A stretch of 64,000 nt of DNA from Acinetobacter sp. XH1741. Lineage in GTDB: Bacteria; Pseudomonadota; Gammaproteobacteria; Pseudomonadales; Moraxellaceae. Of the stretch, positions 26,560 through 36,875 are shown one piece after another. The stretch spans positions 372,001 to 436,000 of the forward strand of contig NZ_CP157428.1 of assembly GCF_041021895.1 (NCBI RefSeq). The letters run 5' to 3'. The notes beneath the pieces were generated by a model. It searched no databases and had not been told where the DNA came from. It saw only the letters and a list, made by a program, of their open reading frames with translations. Made by a program: the position numbers and the translations under genes. The first letter of the stretch is position 1; every line of letters begins with the position of its first letter.

Positions 26560-28617
26560 CTAATTTCTTCTAACTTGTGTCATCGTATAAGTGCTTCCAT
26601 TATAAGCTGTTTTACCCCGTAAAAATCCATTAATTATATAAAGCTTGTTACTATTACTTGTTCCTTTTTCTTTATGGCGTGTTCCTACATCATAAAAACG
26701 ATAGTAAACTTTTCCATTTTCACATCCTCGCCCTACAACTACAATAAAATGATCTGTTGTTCCTTCATTAACCCCATATCCAAGTTTATGATCTACACCA
26801 ATCATAACAGGATGACCAACATTAAGTTCTTTATCCAAATAATTCATTCCATTTTGAAAATTTGATGTTGCTTCAATTGTAGAATGATTCGAATTTTCCA
26901 AAGCTACTTGGAATAGTCCAGTTGGTGAACCAGCTGATGAACTAAGTTTGCTATTTTTCAAAATTAATACACATGTCCGAGCACAAGCTACATTTGGTCT
27001 AGGTTGGGTAAATTGAGAAATCCACTCTACAGATGCACTCAAATCTACATGTTTTGTTTGGCAATTCGGACATATATCTTGTATAGGCTGTACAGGTTTA
27101 ATTGAACAAGCGAAATTATTTTCTTTATTTTTACTGTCTAAACCTGTAGTAAGATGTTTATTTATTTCTTGAGTAACCTCCCAGATATATGTCTTCCCAT
27201 CCTCAAACCCTCTTATAGGAATTTTTTTCTTATTCTTATCTAATTTAAAATTACCATTCTTATCTTTTCTATAAGCAAAAATATTTTGATATTCTCCTTT
27301 TTCCTTCATAAAAGCAGGATTAGCATGATAAGCACTTCTCTCACTACCACCCTCATATAAAATATCATTTGGCTTATTTTTACCAGACAATAAAGCATTA
27401 GGATAATTAATATACAAATACATATCTGTTAATGACTTCATTAATTTATGCCGATCAGATCTTGTGAAATGTTGTTTAACGAGATCTAATTGTTGAGCCC
27501 CGCTCATTTTAGTAAGTTTTTCTACCGAGATATTATTTAAATCTTTTCTAACATCTGGACCAAATTGAATAAGACCATAATAACCTAAACCATTAGGTTG
27601 GGCTGGATCAAATGAACCACCTGTTTCCAAATGCATACATGCCATTAAATAATTAGCCATATTTTTAGTATCATTTGGCCACATATCTTTACAAATCTGT
27701 ATAACCTTTTTTCTAAACTCACAATTTACAAATTTTGTAGTTTTCCCCCAAATTAAATCATAATCTTTACAAACACATCCACTTAAACTTGCTACAGCTA
27801 CTGGTTTTTTATCTTCATTATGTTCTTGCTGTACTTCAATTTTTTGAGTGGGTGCGGTTGACGTTTTCTGTTGAGGAATTGATTTAGAATCCGATGCCGT
27901 TGACTGCTCTTTTTTGGTCACAGGTGGTTGTGGTTGTGGTTGTGGTTGTGGTTGTGGTTGTGGTTGTGGTTGTGGTTTAGTCTGCCCAACCTTTGGTTCT
28001 GCAGTTTTATTTGTTGTATCTGTTTGTGGAGCAATACTTGTTGATTTACTCTTTCTATCAATAGAAACTGTTCCCGTTTTCTTATGTGGGGGCACTTTAA
28101 AAGTCATATTTTCATCAAGCTTAATTATTGCATCTGCGTTCCCTTCAACTATATCAATATTTTCATTTTGATATATTTCATGTGGAGATTTTATATTTGG
28201 ATTCAAAGCTAATAAAGCGGAAACAGTTGTATGATGCTCTTTTGCTATTTTAGATAATGTATCTCCACTTTTAACTTTGTATGTTCCTCTCCAATATTTA
28301 CCTTGTTTTTGATGAGGTAATAGAGTTACATCAAATTTCATTTTTGGACTAATAAGCTTTACTTTTATATTTTTACTTGGGGTATGTACTTTACCAATTT
28401 CTTTCAGAGTATTATCTATATCCTTTCTTACAAAAATAGTTAGTGTATTTCCTCCCACATATTTAAGTGTGATTTCACCTTGTGCATTTGTATTACCTTT
28501 TTTTACCAAATCCTTCCCATTCTTAATTTCGTAATATAAATTAGGAATAGGTTTATGTGTTAAATCATGTAATGTAAAAGTAATATTATAAAGTTTATGT
28601 TTTAATTCTGTATTCAT
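26560..28617 (-). CDS. Type VI effector with LysM, lysozyme-like and C39-like peptidase regions
   Basis: The 685-residue protein starts with a beta-rich N-terminal domain (1-105), followed by a LysM at about 112-157 (TYKVKSGDTLSKIAKEHHTT). A Gln-Pro linker near 215-232 follows. A lysozyme-like domain comes next at about 295-480 (MACMHLETGGSFDPAQ with the likely catalytic Glu, then GYYGLIQFGPD). A C-terminal papain/C39-like peptidase occupies about 540-685 (NVACARTCV, DHFIVVVGRG, YRFYDVGT). It would cut both glycan and peptide bonds of peptidoglycan. A. baumannii Tse4 is a known dual-function type VI effector, and this may be its homologue. ATG at 28617 is preferred, as a longer frame would run into vgrG. 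Confidence 0.85.
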   Translation of the reverse strand: MNTELKHKLYNITFTLHDLTHKPIPNLYYEIKNGKDLVKKGNTNAQGEITLKYVGGNTLTIFVRKDIDNTLKEIGKVHTPSKNIKVKLISPKMKFDVTLLPHQKQGKYWRGTYKVKSGDTLSKIAKEHHTTVSALLALNPNIKSPHEIYQNENIDIVEGNADAIIKLDENMTFKVPPHKKTGTVSIDRKSKSTSIAPQTDTTNKTAEPKVGQTKPQPQPQPQPQPQPQPQPPVTKKEQSTASDSKSIPQQKTSTAPTQKIEVQQEHNEDKKPVAVASLSGCVCKDYDLIWGKTTKFVNCEFRKKVIQICKDMWPNDTKNMANYLMACMHLETGGSFDPAQPNGLGYYGLIQFGPDVRKDLNNISVEKLTKMSGAQQLDLVKQHFTRSDRHKLMKSLTDMYLYINYPNALLSGKNKPNDILYEGGSERSAYHANPAFMKEKGEYQNIFAYRKDKNGNFKLDKNKKKIPIRGFEDGKTYIWEVTQEINKHLTTGLDSKNKENNFACSIKPVQPIQDICPNCQTKHVDLSASVEWISQFTQPRPNVACARTCVLILKNSKLSSSAGSPTGLFQVALENSNHSTIEATSNFQNGMNYLDKELNVGHPVMIGVDHKLGYGVNEGTTDHFIVVVGRGCENGKVYYRFYDVGTRHKEKGTSNSNKLYIINGFLRGKTAYNGSTYTMTQVRRN
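27926..27973. repeat. Hexanucleotide tandem repeat in the effector linker
   Basis: Eight perfect GGTTGT units on the plus strand encode alternating Gln-Pro in the minus-strand effector. A change of one unit keeps the frame and alters linker length by two residues. Confidence 0.9.
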
Positions 28618-28636
28618 CTTTTTTAACCGTATATAT

Positions 28637-31600
28637 TTATTTAATATCTTGATTTTGAGATTCAACTTGAGAAACTTCTTCTTCAATTTCAACAACCCAA
28701 TCCGTATTTGTATCCACAAAAACTTCAGCAGGTTCTGAAGAATCAGAACTAATTCGTGCAGTACGACCATTCTCATCCAACGAGCCAGTCGAAACTCGTC
28801 CATTTTTAAACTTAGCTACATAAGACAATCTAGATAAATCAAAATCCCAAAATAAATCATAAACATCTAATTTATTACTGTACATCATGGTACTTGGCAG
28901 TTGAGGAACCTCATAAGAAACCTTGGCCCCACTCGTAAACAAATGCTGCCCAGCTTTACTTTCAAACTTACCGCCTGTTGTTGAAAACACGCCATTGGCA
29001 TTAATTTTGAGCTGTGACCCACCAGCTGTTAATACAATTTCTTTAGGACTCGTAAGCTCGATTTTATCTTCAGTAGAAATGAGCTTGATGACCTTCTTGG
29101 CAATTGCTTCAATAGCATCATCTTGTGCTTGTAGTTCGAGCTTTCCTTTTGCTGCATAAGCACGCAAACCCTTTTGCGCAGCGAACAAACTGATTTTGTC
29201 TTGTGCATGCCCAATAATATTTTTTTGTGCACTTAAATTAATAGAACCGCTGGCACTTTCGGCAATATCTTGCGATGCTTGCAGAATAATATTTTCAGGT
29301 GTCGTCAAGGCAATGCCATTTGGCGATGCTAATAACATAAGCGCTTGTCTAAAGATTTTGCCTTGTTCTTGCTGTTTAGTATCGGAACTGCTTTCTAAAC
29401 CTTGGGTATAACCTTCCATAAAGCCTTGCAAAGAACTCAATGCTTTAGAAGGTGATATTTCTAATTTACTGCCTTTACTAAAAGTTCCGCACACACTCAT
29501 CATGTCAAAGTCTTTAGTCTCGACATTGGCTAAGACTTTTCCGACCTCTTGAATACTTTCAAATGGATTTTTATGAATACGGTCTTTAATGCTGGCAAGT
29601 TTTCCTTTAACGATGTCTGCACCATGTTCTTCAACGTTTTCGATGAACGCTTTTAAGTTTTCTACCGCATCTTTGGCATCGGTAAAGAAAGCATTAAATT
29701 CATCTACAACGCCTTTTGTATTTCCACCTAGTGCACCAATGTCTTGAATAAAGCCACCACAGCTTTTTAGTGCGTGAATTGGGTCGTTATTAATCCCTTC
29801 TTTAAATAGGTTCACCGTACTATCTAATGCCTGTCCTGTGGTTTTTAACTCAAGCGACTGGATGAATTTGGGTAAGCGATTAATCACATTCAAAGCATCA
29901 GTTTGTTGCTTAGCTGCAACTTCACTGAGCATTTTCATGCTTTCATAGCCTTGTGAAAGTAAAGATTGTGCTTGAGCAGCCTCTAAATGGTCTGCAATCG
30001 CCTGCTCTTGTGCATAGGTACTAATGAGCATGCCTTTACCCGCACGCACAGCACCCCAAGCATCTGTTCTCAGCTCAAAACCTTCACCACGGCCTTGGCT
30101 CGTCTCTTGTTCTTTTGGATGGCTTAAGTTACCCAAATTCAGCTGTGTTGCTGCATGACTACTTTGGAGTTGGGTACTAATTTGTCCGGTTGTGTCATCA
30201 AAGCGTAATTGGTTGAAGCCACTACCATTGATTTCCTGACTGCGAATCCCGCTCAATTTTTTAGTTGCAGGAAGTTGCCCTTTTACATCGAACTTGGTTG
30301 GTGAGCGCTGCGCTTCATGGATGCGCCCAGTCACAAATGGACGGTCGATATTGCCATCAAAGAAGTCAATAACAACTACCTCACCAATACGTGGCAAGAA
30401 ACGTGCGCCATAGCCTTCTCCTGCCCAAGGAGTCAGTACATCCACCCAAGCTGAGTCAGTATCGTTGTCATTGCTACCTGCACCACCGTCATGGCCATGA
30501 TCATCACTACGGGTAAATAGAAAACGTACTTTAATGCGTCCCCATTCATCGACATGAATGGTTTCTCCTTTTGGCCCCACGACTTTTGCTCGTTGTGGAT
30601 AGGCAATTGGTCGGTGCTGCTCTGGATTATATTCAGGTGCAGTCTTGATTTGACGGCGTATTAGAGTCAGCTCATTACCTTGACGCTCTATATCATCATA
30701 ACCATGTTGATCCCAACGACTTTGGGTTAATAACTGGCTAACTTGCTGATGTAAGTCTTTAGGTAAGTTATTTTGGTTATAAAAGTTTTTAGCAATGATC
30801 AAGAACTCTTGATCTGCCCCTTCATGCTGATCAATTTCAGGGTGCTCGCGTAGATTAAACCAATAGCCGACTTGGCTATCGCGGACACTACTATAGGCTT
30901 TAAAGTATTTGGCCCGACTCGCATGCATGTCGGTGAAGTGCTGATTTAATTTTTCTAATTGGCCACTGCCTGAAGCTGTTGCCTGATCTTCCCCTTTTAA
31001 ATCTTGCATCCAAGCGGGGCTTACATGCCATGCTTGTTCAAGACTTAAAGTGGCTGAGTCAAAGTTGTCTGAGTGTGTATGCGTGGTAACAACCGAACCA
31101 TTACCCTCTTCTTGTGCTAACGCATCAGGTTGCCAGCGCTGCACATGCACCGCTGTCGGTTGCAGACTCCGCACTGCAACAAAACCAGTAATACTATCTT
31201 GATATTCAGTTGCACTACTTCTGTGATAGCGAATACTACGACGTTCTAAAGCCTGATACTGGCTATTGTCATCAATTAATCGTAGTTTTTGAGCTTGTAT
31301 TGGTGCAGTAAAATGAGGGACAAAAAGCTCTGATTCATCAATAAGCCAACTAATGCCTTCACTTCGCCATAAACGCGTAAGGAAGTCATAATCAGACTCA
31401 TTGTGCTGCATGGTAAACGGTCGAATATCATAGTTTTGACCTAAACCACCCAAGTCTAGACTTAAACTCGCAGCAAAAAGTGGACTTTTTTCTTGCCATT
31501 CTTTAAATAGAACTTCGGTAATTTCTACAATACTTTTATTCATAAAAACACGACTATTACGGCGTTTGTGCCATAAATTTGTCGCATCTTCTAAAGTCAG

Positions 31601-31918
31601 CTTATAAAGCGTTAAAGCGCCATCACTTTGCCCATAACTGGCTTCAGTCACAATACCTGTTGTTCGGAACAATTGTCCCGAATCTGTGACCTGATCAACA
31701 GCGACTTGCACACCAATAAATTGCTTCAGTGCAATTTGAGAATTGGTTGAAAGACAGATCAACTCCGCCATTAGGCCACCATTCAACTGATGTTGGCCTT
31801 CTATACGTTGTAAGAATACTTGGTTATTGAGTAGTTCATTAGAAAATTGTACGTGAATAGCACGTTTCTGAGCATTTAGCCCTATTTTTTCCAAGACACT
31901 AAATATATTAAAAAGCAT
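28637..31918 (-). CDS. vgrG: Type VI secretion spike protein VgrG
   Basis: VgrG trimers form the tip of the type VI needle. The 1093-residue protein begins with the gp27-like region (MLFNIFSVLEKIGLNAQKRAIHVQFSN; ESDYDFLTRLWRSEGISWLI). It continues through a gp5-like OB region (RAKVVGPKGETIHVDEWGRIKVRF, in part; WAGEGYGARFLPRIGEVVVIDFF) and a DUF2345 beta-helix region with repeated EIVLTAGGSQLKINANG-type units. A C-terminal tail of about 75 residues (after VPQLPSTMMYS) is extra and may hold the cargo. ATG at 31918 is chosen; GTG at 31954 is possible. The cargo gene begins 20 bp after its stop. No core type VI genes are in the window. Confidence 0.95.
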   Translation of the reverse strand: MLFNIFSVLEKIGLNAQKRAIHVQFSNELLNNQVFLQRIEGQHQLNGGLMAELICLSTNSQIALKQFIGVQVAVDQVTDSGQLFRTTGIVTEASYGQSDGALTLYKLTLEDATNLWHKRRNSRVFMNKSIVEITEVLFKEWQEKSPLFAASLSLDLGGLGQNYDIRPFTMQHNESDYDFLTRLWRSEGISWLIDESELFVPHFTAPIQAQKLRLIDDNSQYQALERRSIRYHRSSATEYQDSITGFVAVRSLQPTAVHVQRWQPDALAQEEGNGSVVTTHTHSDNFDSATLSLEQAWHVSPAWMQDLKGEDQATASGSGQLEKLNQHFTDMHASRAKYFKAYSSVRDSQVGYWFNLREHPEIDQHEGADQEFLIIAKNFYNQNNLPKDLHQQVSQLLTQSRWDQHGYDDIERQGNELTLIRRQIKTAPEYNPEQHRPIAYPQRAKVVGPKGETIHVDEWGRIKVRFLFTRSDDHGHDGGAGSNDNDTDSAWVDVLTPWAGEGYGARFLPRIGEVVVIDFFDGNIDRPFVTGRIHEAQRSPTKFDVKGQLPATKKLSGIRSQEINGSGFNQLRFDDTTGQISTQLQSSHAATQLNLGNLSHPKEQETSQGRGEGFELRTDAWGAVRAGKGMLISTYAQEQAIADHLEAAQAQSLLSQGYESMKMLSEVAAKQQTDALNVINRLPKFIQSLELKTTGQALDSTVNLFKEGINNDPIHALKSCGGFIQDIGALGGNTKGVVDEFNAFFTDAKDAVENLKAFIENVEEHGADIVKGKLASIKDRIHKNPFESIQEVGKVLANVETKDFDMMSVCGTFSKGSKLEISPSKALSSLQGFMEGYTQGLESSSDTKQQEQGKIFRQALMLLASPNGIALTTPENIILQASQDIAESASGSINLSAQKNIIGHAQDKISLFAAQKGLRAYAAKGKLELQAQDDAIEAIAKKVIKLISTEDKIELTSPKEIVLTAGGSQLKINANGVFSTTGGKFESKAGQHLFTSGAKVSYEVPQLPSTMMYSNKLDVYDLFWDFDLSRLSYVAKFKNGRVSTGSLDENGRTARISSDSSEPAEVFVDTNTDWVVEIEEEVSQVESQNQDIK

Positions 31919-32040
31919 TTTTTTATAATCATAAGGATGTATAAACGGCTGCACTTTATAAAAAACAGAACTATCTGTCTACAAAATTATTCGTTATTTT
32001 TATCAATTTTTCTTATATCTTCACTCATTCGAATATGATT

Positions 32041-32073
32041 AAAAAAAACTCAACCTGAGTTGAGCTTTTTTTA
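32041..32073. terminator. Terminator after dsbB
   Basis: GCTCAAC-TCAG-GTTGAGT (minus-strand sense) carries an A run on one side and a T run on the other. It lies just beyond the dsbB stop. Confidence 0.88.
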
Positions 32074-32085
32074 ATCACGTTAAAC

Positions 32086-32601
32086 TCACTTTTTAGCAGT
32101 CTTAAATACTGGATAAAAACGGAATAACTGCCATAAACAAACAAGTAATAGCAAAAGGAAATAAACCAATGACCAAACTGGTAAAGACTGACCTAAAAAG
32201 GTCCAGCCAATTGCCGCGCACTCGCCTGAACCAGAAAGCACTTCTTGTAAAACTGCTTTCATAGGTAAAACATCAATTAAATAATTTAAACCCGGTCCAC
32301 AACTTGGTACTTGGTCTGGTGGTAAATGCTGTAGCCAAATATGACGCCCTGCTACGCCCACTGACCATAAAATTGCGATACCTGCTAAAAACGCATAAAA
32401 ACGTTTAATCGCATTGGAAACAGGGTTATGCAAAAATGCAATAAGCGCCACAAAACCCATTGCCATTAAGCCAACACGTTGAAAAATACAGAGCGGACAT
32501 GGCTCTAACCCTTTTACATGTTCCAAATACAACGCAAAAGACATGCCGACAATGCTTGCCAGTACAAGTAGTCCACTCACCAAACGGTAACTTAATCGCA
32601 T
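32086..32601 (-). CDS. dsbB: Disulfide bond formation protein DsbB
   Basis: DsbB reoxidises DsbA using quinone in the inner membrane. The 171-residue protein has four membrane helices, the first periplasmic Cys pair in [11 protein letters not shown], and the second-loop Cys residues in VPSCGPG and SGECAAIG, all family-typical. The ATG at 32601 has GAGG nine bases upstream; a start four codons earlier lacks spacing. It follows gshA in the same direction with a 14-bp gap. Confidence 0.94.
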   Translation of the reverse strand: MRLSYRLVSGLLVLASIVGMSFALYLEHVKGLEPCPLCIFQRVGLMAMGFVALIAFLHNPVSNAIKRFYAFLAGIAILWSVGVAGRHIWLQHLPPDQVPSCGPGLNYLIDVLPMKAVLQEVLSGSGECAAIGWTFLGQSLPVWSLVYFLLLLLVCLWQLFRFYPVFKTAKK

Positions 32602-32615
32602 GTAAAACCTCATTT

Positions 32616-34193
32616 TTATCTATATTGTTCAAGATATTGATCAAAACTGATCTGACTATCTTGTTCAAGTTGTTCTTGCTGCTGTAAAGATTGTGCAGCC
32701 AATTGTTCAAAATATTGCAAAGTCTCTGCACTGATTTCATGCTTTTCATAACTTTCAGCATGTAACTGTGCCATATGACTGCCAAAGCTCCAGGTTCCAC
32801 CGTGCTTTAATGTGTCATCAATCACATGAGCAGATAGAGTCTCATCTACTTCATCAATGCGTTCTTGCATTACGGCCAAAGCCGAGCTGTACAGTTTTGT
32901 AGCATAGGTCTGATCGAGTAAATGAGCACAGTCTTGCATGTTAGAAATATGCTGACGTGCCCAATCTTCAATATGGTAAGACCCGTTTAAATCAGTAATG
33001 GTGGCGTTTGGTGCTCGACCACGGTTAACCACTTCTGTCTGGTTCTTCTCAATCAAATCCTGCTCTGGACATAACAACTCAGGGCTATCGCTTAATAAAC
33101 AATAAAGCGTTAAGACCTCAAGGAAACCAGCCGTTGTTTCATTTAAACCAATTGCCGAATATGGATTTACATCCACTGCACGAAGTTCAACGTAACCCAC
33201 TCCTCGATTTTGCAAGGCTTGAGATGGCGTTTCACCTGCGTGTGGCACCTGTTTTGGACGCACGAGACTGTAATACTCATTCTCGATTTGTAAAACATGG
33301 TCATTAATTTGCAGCGGTTCACCTGATGCATCATTTAACCCTAAACGACTAAATGGCGGGTAAGGAGAATGTACAGCTTTTTGTAAACCAGCCAGATAAC
33401 CAGATAAGTTGTTGTAGTGAATACCTAAACTTTTTTGTGCCGAGTTTTGGTAGCCTAAACGTCCCATACGTAGCGCTGTAGCATACGGCAAATAGTATGA
33501 CCCTTTGATTAAAGGCAACAAATGATGTTCATGGCCCGTCAAAAAACAACGACAAACCGAAGGGCTCGCCCCGACCAAAAACATAACCAGCGGCGTTAAA
33601 CGAATAAAGTTACGGATAAGTCCAAAATAGCGATGACTACGATAATCTTGCAGACTGAGTGATTTTAATTTTTCGTCAGTTTCATGTTCCTGCAAAGCAG
33701 AAAAAAGAGTATCAGGAAAAGATAAATTATAGTGTACGCCTGAAATGGTTTGCATACGGCGTCCATAGCGGATCCCCAAACCACGGCGATAAAGCGTCTT
33801 AAAGCGACCAATATTAGACGTGCCATACTGAGCTAAACGAATGCGCTCATCATTGTCATCCAACATACATGGCATAGACAACGGCCAGAGTTTTTCACCA
33901 TTTTCTAAATGACGGTGTACAACTGCATGAATATCTGTAAGCTCATGCAAAGCATCGCCAATGGTTGGCTGTGGTGAAGTAATAAACTCCATCAACGCTT
34001 CAGAATAATCTGTGGTGATTTTTGGATGTGTTAAAGCTGAGCCTAATGCCTTTGGATGTAACTCTTGTGATAAGAACCCATTACTTTGCATACGTAAGCT
34101 TTCACGTTCTATTCCACGTAACATGCCTTGTAGTAGCGACGAATCCACCCAAGCAGGAATAACTGATTGAGATGGTGTAGTGGGTTGACTCAT
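32616..34193 (-). CDS. gshA: Glutamate-cysteine ligase
   Basis: GshA makes gamma-glutamylcysteine from Glu, Cys and ATP, the first step of glutathione synthesis. The 525-residue protein matches the gamma-proteobacterial type: [48 protein letters not shown] and the C-terminal [13 protein letters not shown]. It probably forms an operon with dsbB, linking two thiol functions. The partner gshB is at 561-1505. Confidence 0.96.
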   Translation of the reverse strand: MSQPTTPSQSVIPAWVDSSLLQGMLRGIERESLRMQSNGFLSQELHPKALGSALTHPKITTDYSEALMEFITSPQPTIGDALHELTDIHAVVHRHLENGEKLWPLSMPCMLDDNDERIRLAQYGTSNIGRFKTLYRRGLGIRYGRRMQTISGVHYNLSFPDTLFSALQEHETDEKLKSLSLQDYRSHRYFGLIRNFIRLTPLVMFLVGASPSVCRCFLTGHEHHLLPLIKGSYYLPYATALRMGRLGYQNSAQKSLGIHYNNLSGYLAGLQKAVHSPYPPFSRLGLNDASGEPLQINDHVLQIENEYYSLVRPKQVPHAGETPSQALQNRGVGYVELRAVDVNPYSAIGLNETTAGFLEVLTLYCLLSDSPELLCPEQDLIEKNQTEVVNRGRAPNATITDLNGSYHIEDWARQHISNMQDCAHLLDQTYATKLYSSALAVMQERIDEVDETLSAHVIDDTLKHGGTWSFGSHMAQLHAESYEKHEISAETLQYFEQLAAQSLQQQEQLEQDSQISFDQYLEQYR

Positions 34194-34361
34194 GCATTTG
34201 CTCGCTTATAAAAGATCACTATATACAAAATCGTGACATGATACGGCTATTGATATGATCACATCATTTCAGTTTGGCAATTTTTATCACAATCTTGTTA
34301 TTTAAGACACGAAAGAATTGTGATTTTATTGAAGAATAATTGCTAAAGAGTTGTCAATATC

Positions 34362-34901
34362 ATGAACGATCAAGACATTTTAAACTTCTGGTTTTCACCT
34401 GAACACCGTTCACTTTGGTTTGCAAAAAGTGATGAGTTTGACACAAAAATTCGTGATCAATTTGCAGACGTTCATCGTCAGGCAACTCGAGCAGAACTCT
34501 GGTCTTGGCGAAAAACACCAGAAGGTCGTCTTGCAGAGATTATTGTGCTAGATCAGTTTTCTCGCAACATTTATCGTGATCAACCTGAATCTTTTGCTTA
34601 CGACAGCCTTGCTTTAGCTTTGTCACAAGAAGCAATTAGTTTGCAACTCGATGCACAGCTTAACCCAGAGCAACGCTCGTTTTTATATATGCCATTTATG
34701 CATAGTGAATCAAAACAGATTCATGAGTTTGCCTTAAAATTATTTCAACGCCTCGGCAATGAAATTAATTTAAGCTTTGAGAAAAAACATAAAGTGATTA
34801 TTGATCGCTTTGGACGTTATCCTCATCGCAATGCCATCCTTGGGCGTGTCTCAACACCAGAGGAAACCGAATTTTTATTAGAACCGAACAGCAGTTTTTA
34901 A
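34362..34901 (+). CDS. DUF924 family protein
   Basis: The 179-residue helical, TPR-like protein has the family signature LAEIIVLDQFSRNIYRDQPESFAYD and FLYMPFMHSESKQIHE. DUF924 has no defined biochemical role. The ribosome-binding site is weak. It starts divergently from gshA and is followed by a lipoprotein gene 59 bp later. Confidence 0.88.
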   Translation: MNDQDILNFWFSPEHRSLWFAKSDEFDTKIRDQFADVHRQATRAELWSWRKTPEGRLAEIIVLDQFSRNIYRDQPESFAYDSLALALSQEAISLQLDAQLNPEQRSFLYMPFMHSESKQIHEFALKLFQRLGNEINLSFEKKHKVIIDRFGRYPHRNAILGRVSTPEETEFLLEPNSSF

Positions 34902-34960
34902 GACTTCTCTATTTTTAATGCTGAGTCATTTATTTTTTCATGCTCAGCAGGGAGTTCACC

Positions 34961-35524
34961 ATGAAATATCTCTCTCTTTGTTTAGCTTTGGGCACTGCCT
35001 TAACTTTAAGTGCTTGTTCAACCCTACCAAGCAAGCCAAAAACATTTGATCAGCTTGGACAGTTTTCGGCCTATCCATTAAATGCTCAAACATTTCGAAT
35101 CAGCTTTCAAGCTGACTCAAATATGAGCTATGGAACAGCTGAAGAAATTACTTTGGTGAAATCAGCACAAACGACTGTACAAAAAGGCTTCCGCTTTTTT
35201 AAAGTGCAAAATGACCCAAGTAATCAAAGCCAAAAACCACCTCGTCAGGCTGTGGTTTACCCGTCTGCACCGAGTTTCTACCCATATGGTTATGGTCGTC
35301 GTTATCCGGGTTTCTGGCATGATCCGTTCTATGATTTCCCTCAAGTGGTCAATATCGACCCTGTTCAAGTGTCGTATACTATTGAATGTTATCGCGATCA
35401 AAAGCAGGCTCCTCAAGACGCTTTTGATGCAACGTTAATTCTCAGATCTATCGGACAAAAATATGGCTTAAGTCCGACAGGCGAGTTGTTGCCGCCACCT
35501 GAGCCGCCAGTAAAACAAAAATGA
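34961..35524 (+). CDS. Lipoprotein (CC0125/CC1285-like)
   Basis: The 187-residue lipoprotein has a signal peptide ending in the lipobox LSAC (MKYLSLCLALGTALTLSAC), so it would be lipidated on Cys19. It has a Tyr/Pro-rich middle (PSFYPYGYGRRYPGFWHDP) and a basic C-terminal end. It resembles proteins annotated as CC0125/CC1285 family lipoproteins; the role is unknown. ATG at 34961 follows GGGAG; a start seven codons earlier lacks one. Only 13 bp separate it from the DUF445 gene. Confidence 0.85.
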   Translation: MKYLSLCLALGTALTLSACSTLPSKPKTFDQLGQFSAYPLNAQTFRISFQADSNMSYGTAEEITLVKSAQTTVQKGFRFFKVQNDPSNQSQKPPRQAVVYPSAPSFYPYGYGRRYPGFWHDPFYDFPQVVNIDPVQVSYTIECYRDQKQAPQDAFDATLILRSIGQKYGLSPTGELLPPPEPPVKQK

Positions 35525-35537
35525 GTAGGATGACCGT

Positions 35538-36848
35538 ATGAATATGGCAGAAGAAGTACACCATGCACCCAATCTAAAACGCAGCAAATATTTCGCGACA
35601 ATGGCACTTGTTATTGTGGTGGTGCTGTGGATAGGGTTATTGATTGCCAATCGCTTTCTGCCAGAGTATACGAACTTAATTCATATTTTAATGTTAGGTG
35701 CGGAAGCTGGTGTAGTGGGTGGACTCGCAGACTGGTATGCCATTACCGTTTTGTTTCGAAACCCATTTGGTAAGCTTCCTATCCCTAAATTTTTACGGGA
35801 TCATACCGAAATTATTCCGCGCAATAAGGCTCGTATTGCAGAGTCAATGGGCCGATTTGTGCAGGAAAACTTCCTGTCACCTCAAGTAGTAGAACGAAGT
35901 TTAGAAAAAACCGATTTAAGCCTTGCCATTGGGCAATGGCTTGCCAACCCACAAAACAACACGCAAGTGGTACAGCTCATTCAGCAAACTGTTCCGAAAA
36001 TTTTTGAGTTTGTTAGCCAAGAGCAAATTGCTAATTTTGTGCAAAACAACAGCGTGCAATGGGTGCGTAACACCCAAGTCAATAAACTCGCGAGCGAAAT
36101 GCTCCGTGCGGTATTGGAAAATGACTTCCATCAAGACGTATTGCAACGTGGTCTCGATATCGCGCATGAGTGGGTGGTACAAAATCCAGATAAAACCCGT
36201 GAATTGACCCGAAAAATGTTTAAAGCGCTGGGCGTCTGGTCACTTGCAAAAGGTGCAAGCTGGATTGGAATTGATGTGCAGCAACGTACCATCGACTCTC
36301 TGGTTGAAAAAGTAGAGTCGATGCTGGCCGACCCAGAACACCCTTGGCGTCAGGAAATTGAAACTGTTGCACACTCGCTCATGCTGGAGTTAGCCAATCC
36401 TGACAGTGTGGCAAGTCAACGCTTAAATAGCGGTAAAGATGCGCTGCTCGACAGTCCTCAAGTCTTAAACTTCATTAGTGGCGCGGTGACTATTTTATGT
36501 GATGCGATTAAAGAAGATTTAATGAAAGAAGACTCTGGCATTGCAATGAACCTTAGAGCTGCCATTCAACAACTGGGTGAAAATCTTGTTCAAAATGTAA
36601 AAGTACGCAATGTTCTCAACAAAGAAATGACAGGACTTGCCCTGAACTTTACAGACCAATATAGCCATAAAATCATACGCTATGTAAGTGAGCGCATTCA
36701 TGAATGGGACTCGCGTGAAATGATTGGAAAAATTGAGAATGAAGTCGGTGGTGACTTACACATGATTCGCGTAAACGGCGTTGTGGTCGGTGCATTTATC
36801 GGTTTAACTCTAGGTGTAATCCGCGCAGCAATTGAATCGATTTTATAA
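35538..36848 (+). CDS. DUF445 membrane protein
   Basis: The 436-residue protein has an N-terminal membrane pair (LVIVVVLWIGLLIANRF; LMLGAEAGVVGGLADWYAITVLF), a long helical periplasmic or cytosolic body, and a C-terminal membrane helix (VVVGAFIGLTLGVIRAAIESI). The motif GGLADWYAITVLFRNP followed by PRNKARIAESMGRFV is diagnostic of DUF445 (YjiN-like). The function is unknown. It is probably co-transcribed with the preceding lipoprotein. Confidence 0.9.
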   Translation: MNMAEEVHHAPNLKRSKYFATMALVIVVVLWIGLLIANRFLPEYTNLIHILMLGAEAGVVGGLADWYAITVLFRNPFGKLPIPKFLRDHTEIIPRNKARIAESMGRFVQENFLSPQVVERSLEKTDLSLAIGQWLANPQNNTQVVQLIQQTVPKIFEFVSQEQIANFVQNNSVQWVRNTQVNKLASEMLRAVLENDFHQDVLQRGLDIAHEWVVQNPDKTRELTRKMFKALGVWSLAKGASWIGIDVQQRTIDSLVEKVESMLADPEHPWRQEIETVAHSLMLELANPDSVASQRLNSGKDALLDSPQVLNFISGAVTILCDAIKEDLMKEDSGIAMNLRAAIQQLGENLVQNVKVRNVLNKEMTGLALNFTDQYSHKIIRYVSERIHEWDSREMIGKIENEVGGDLHMIRVNGVVVGAFIGLTLGVIRAAIESIL

Positions 36849-36875
36849 CCTAAATAATTTCTTTAAGAGAATAAT

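Noticed and set aside
27914..28171. Plus-strand frame with Gly-Cys repeats
   Set aside because: It is the antisense shadow of the Gln-Pro linker in the type VI effector gene.
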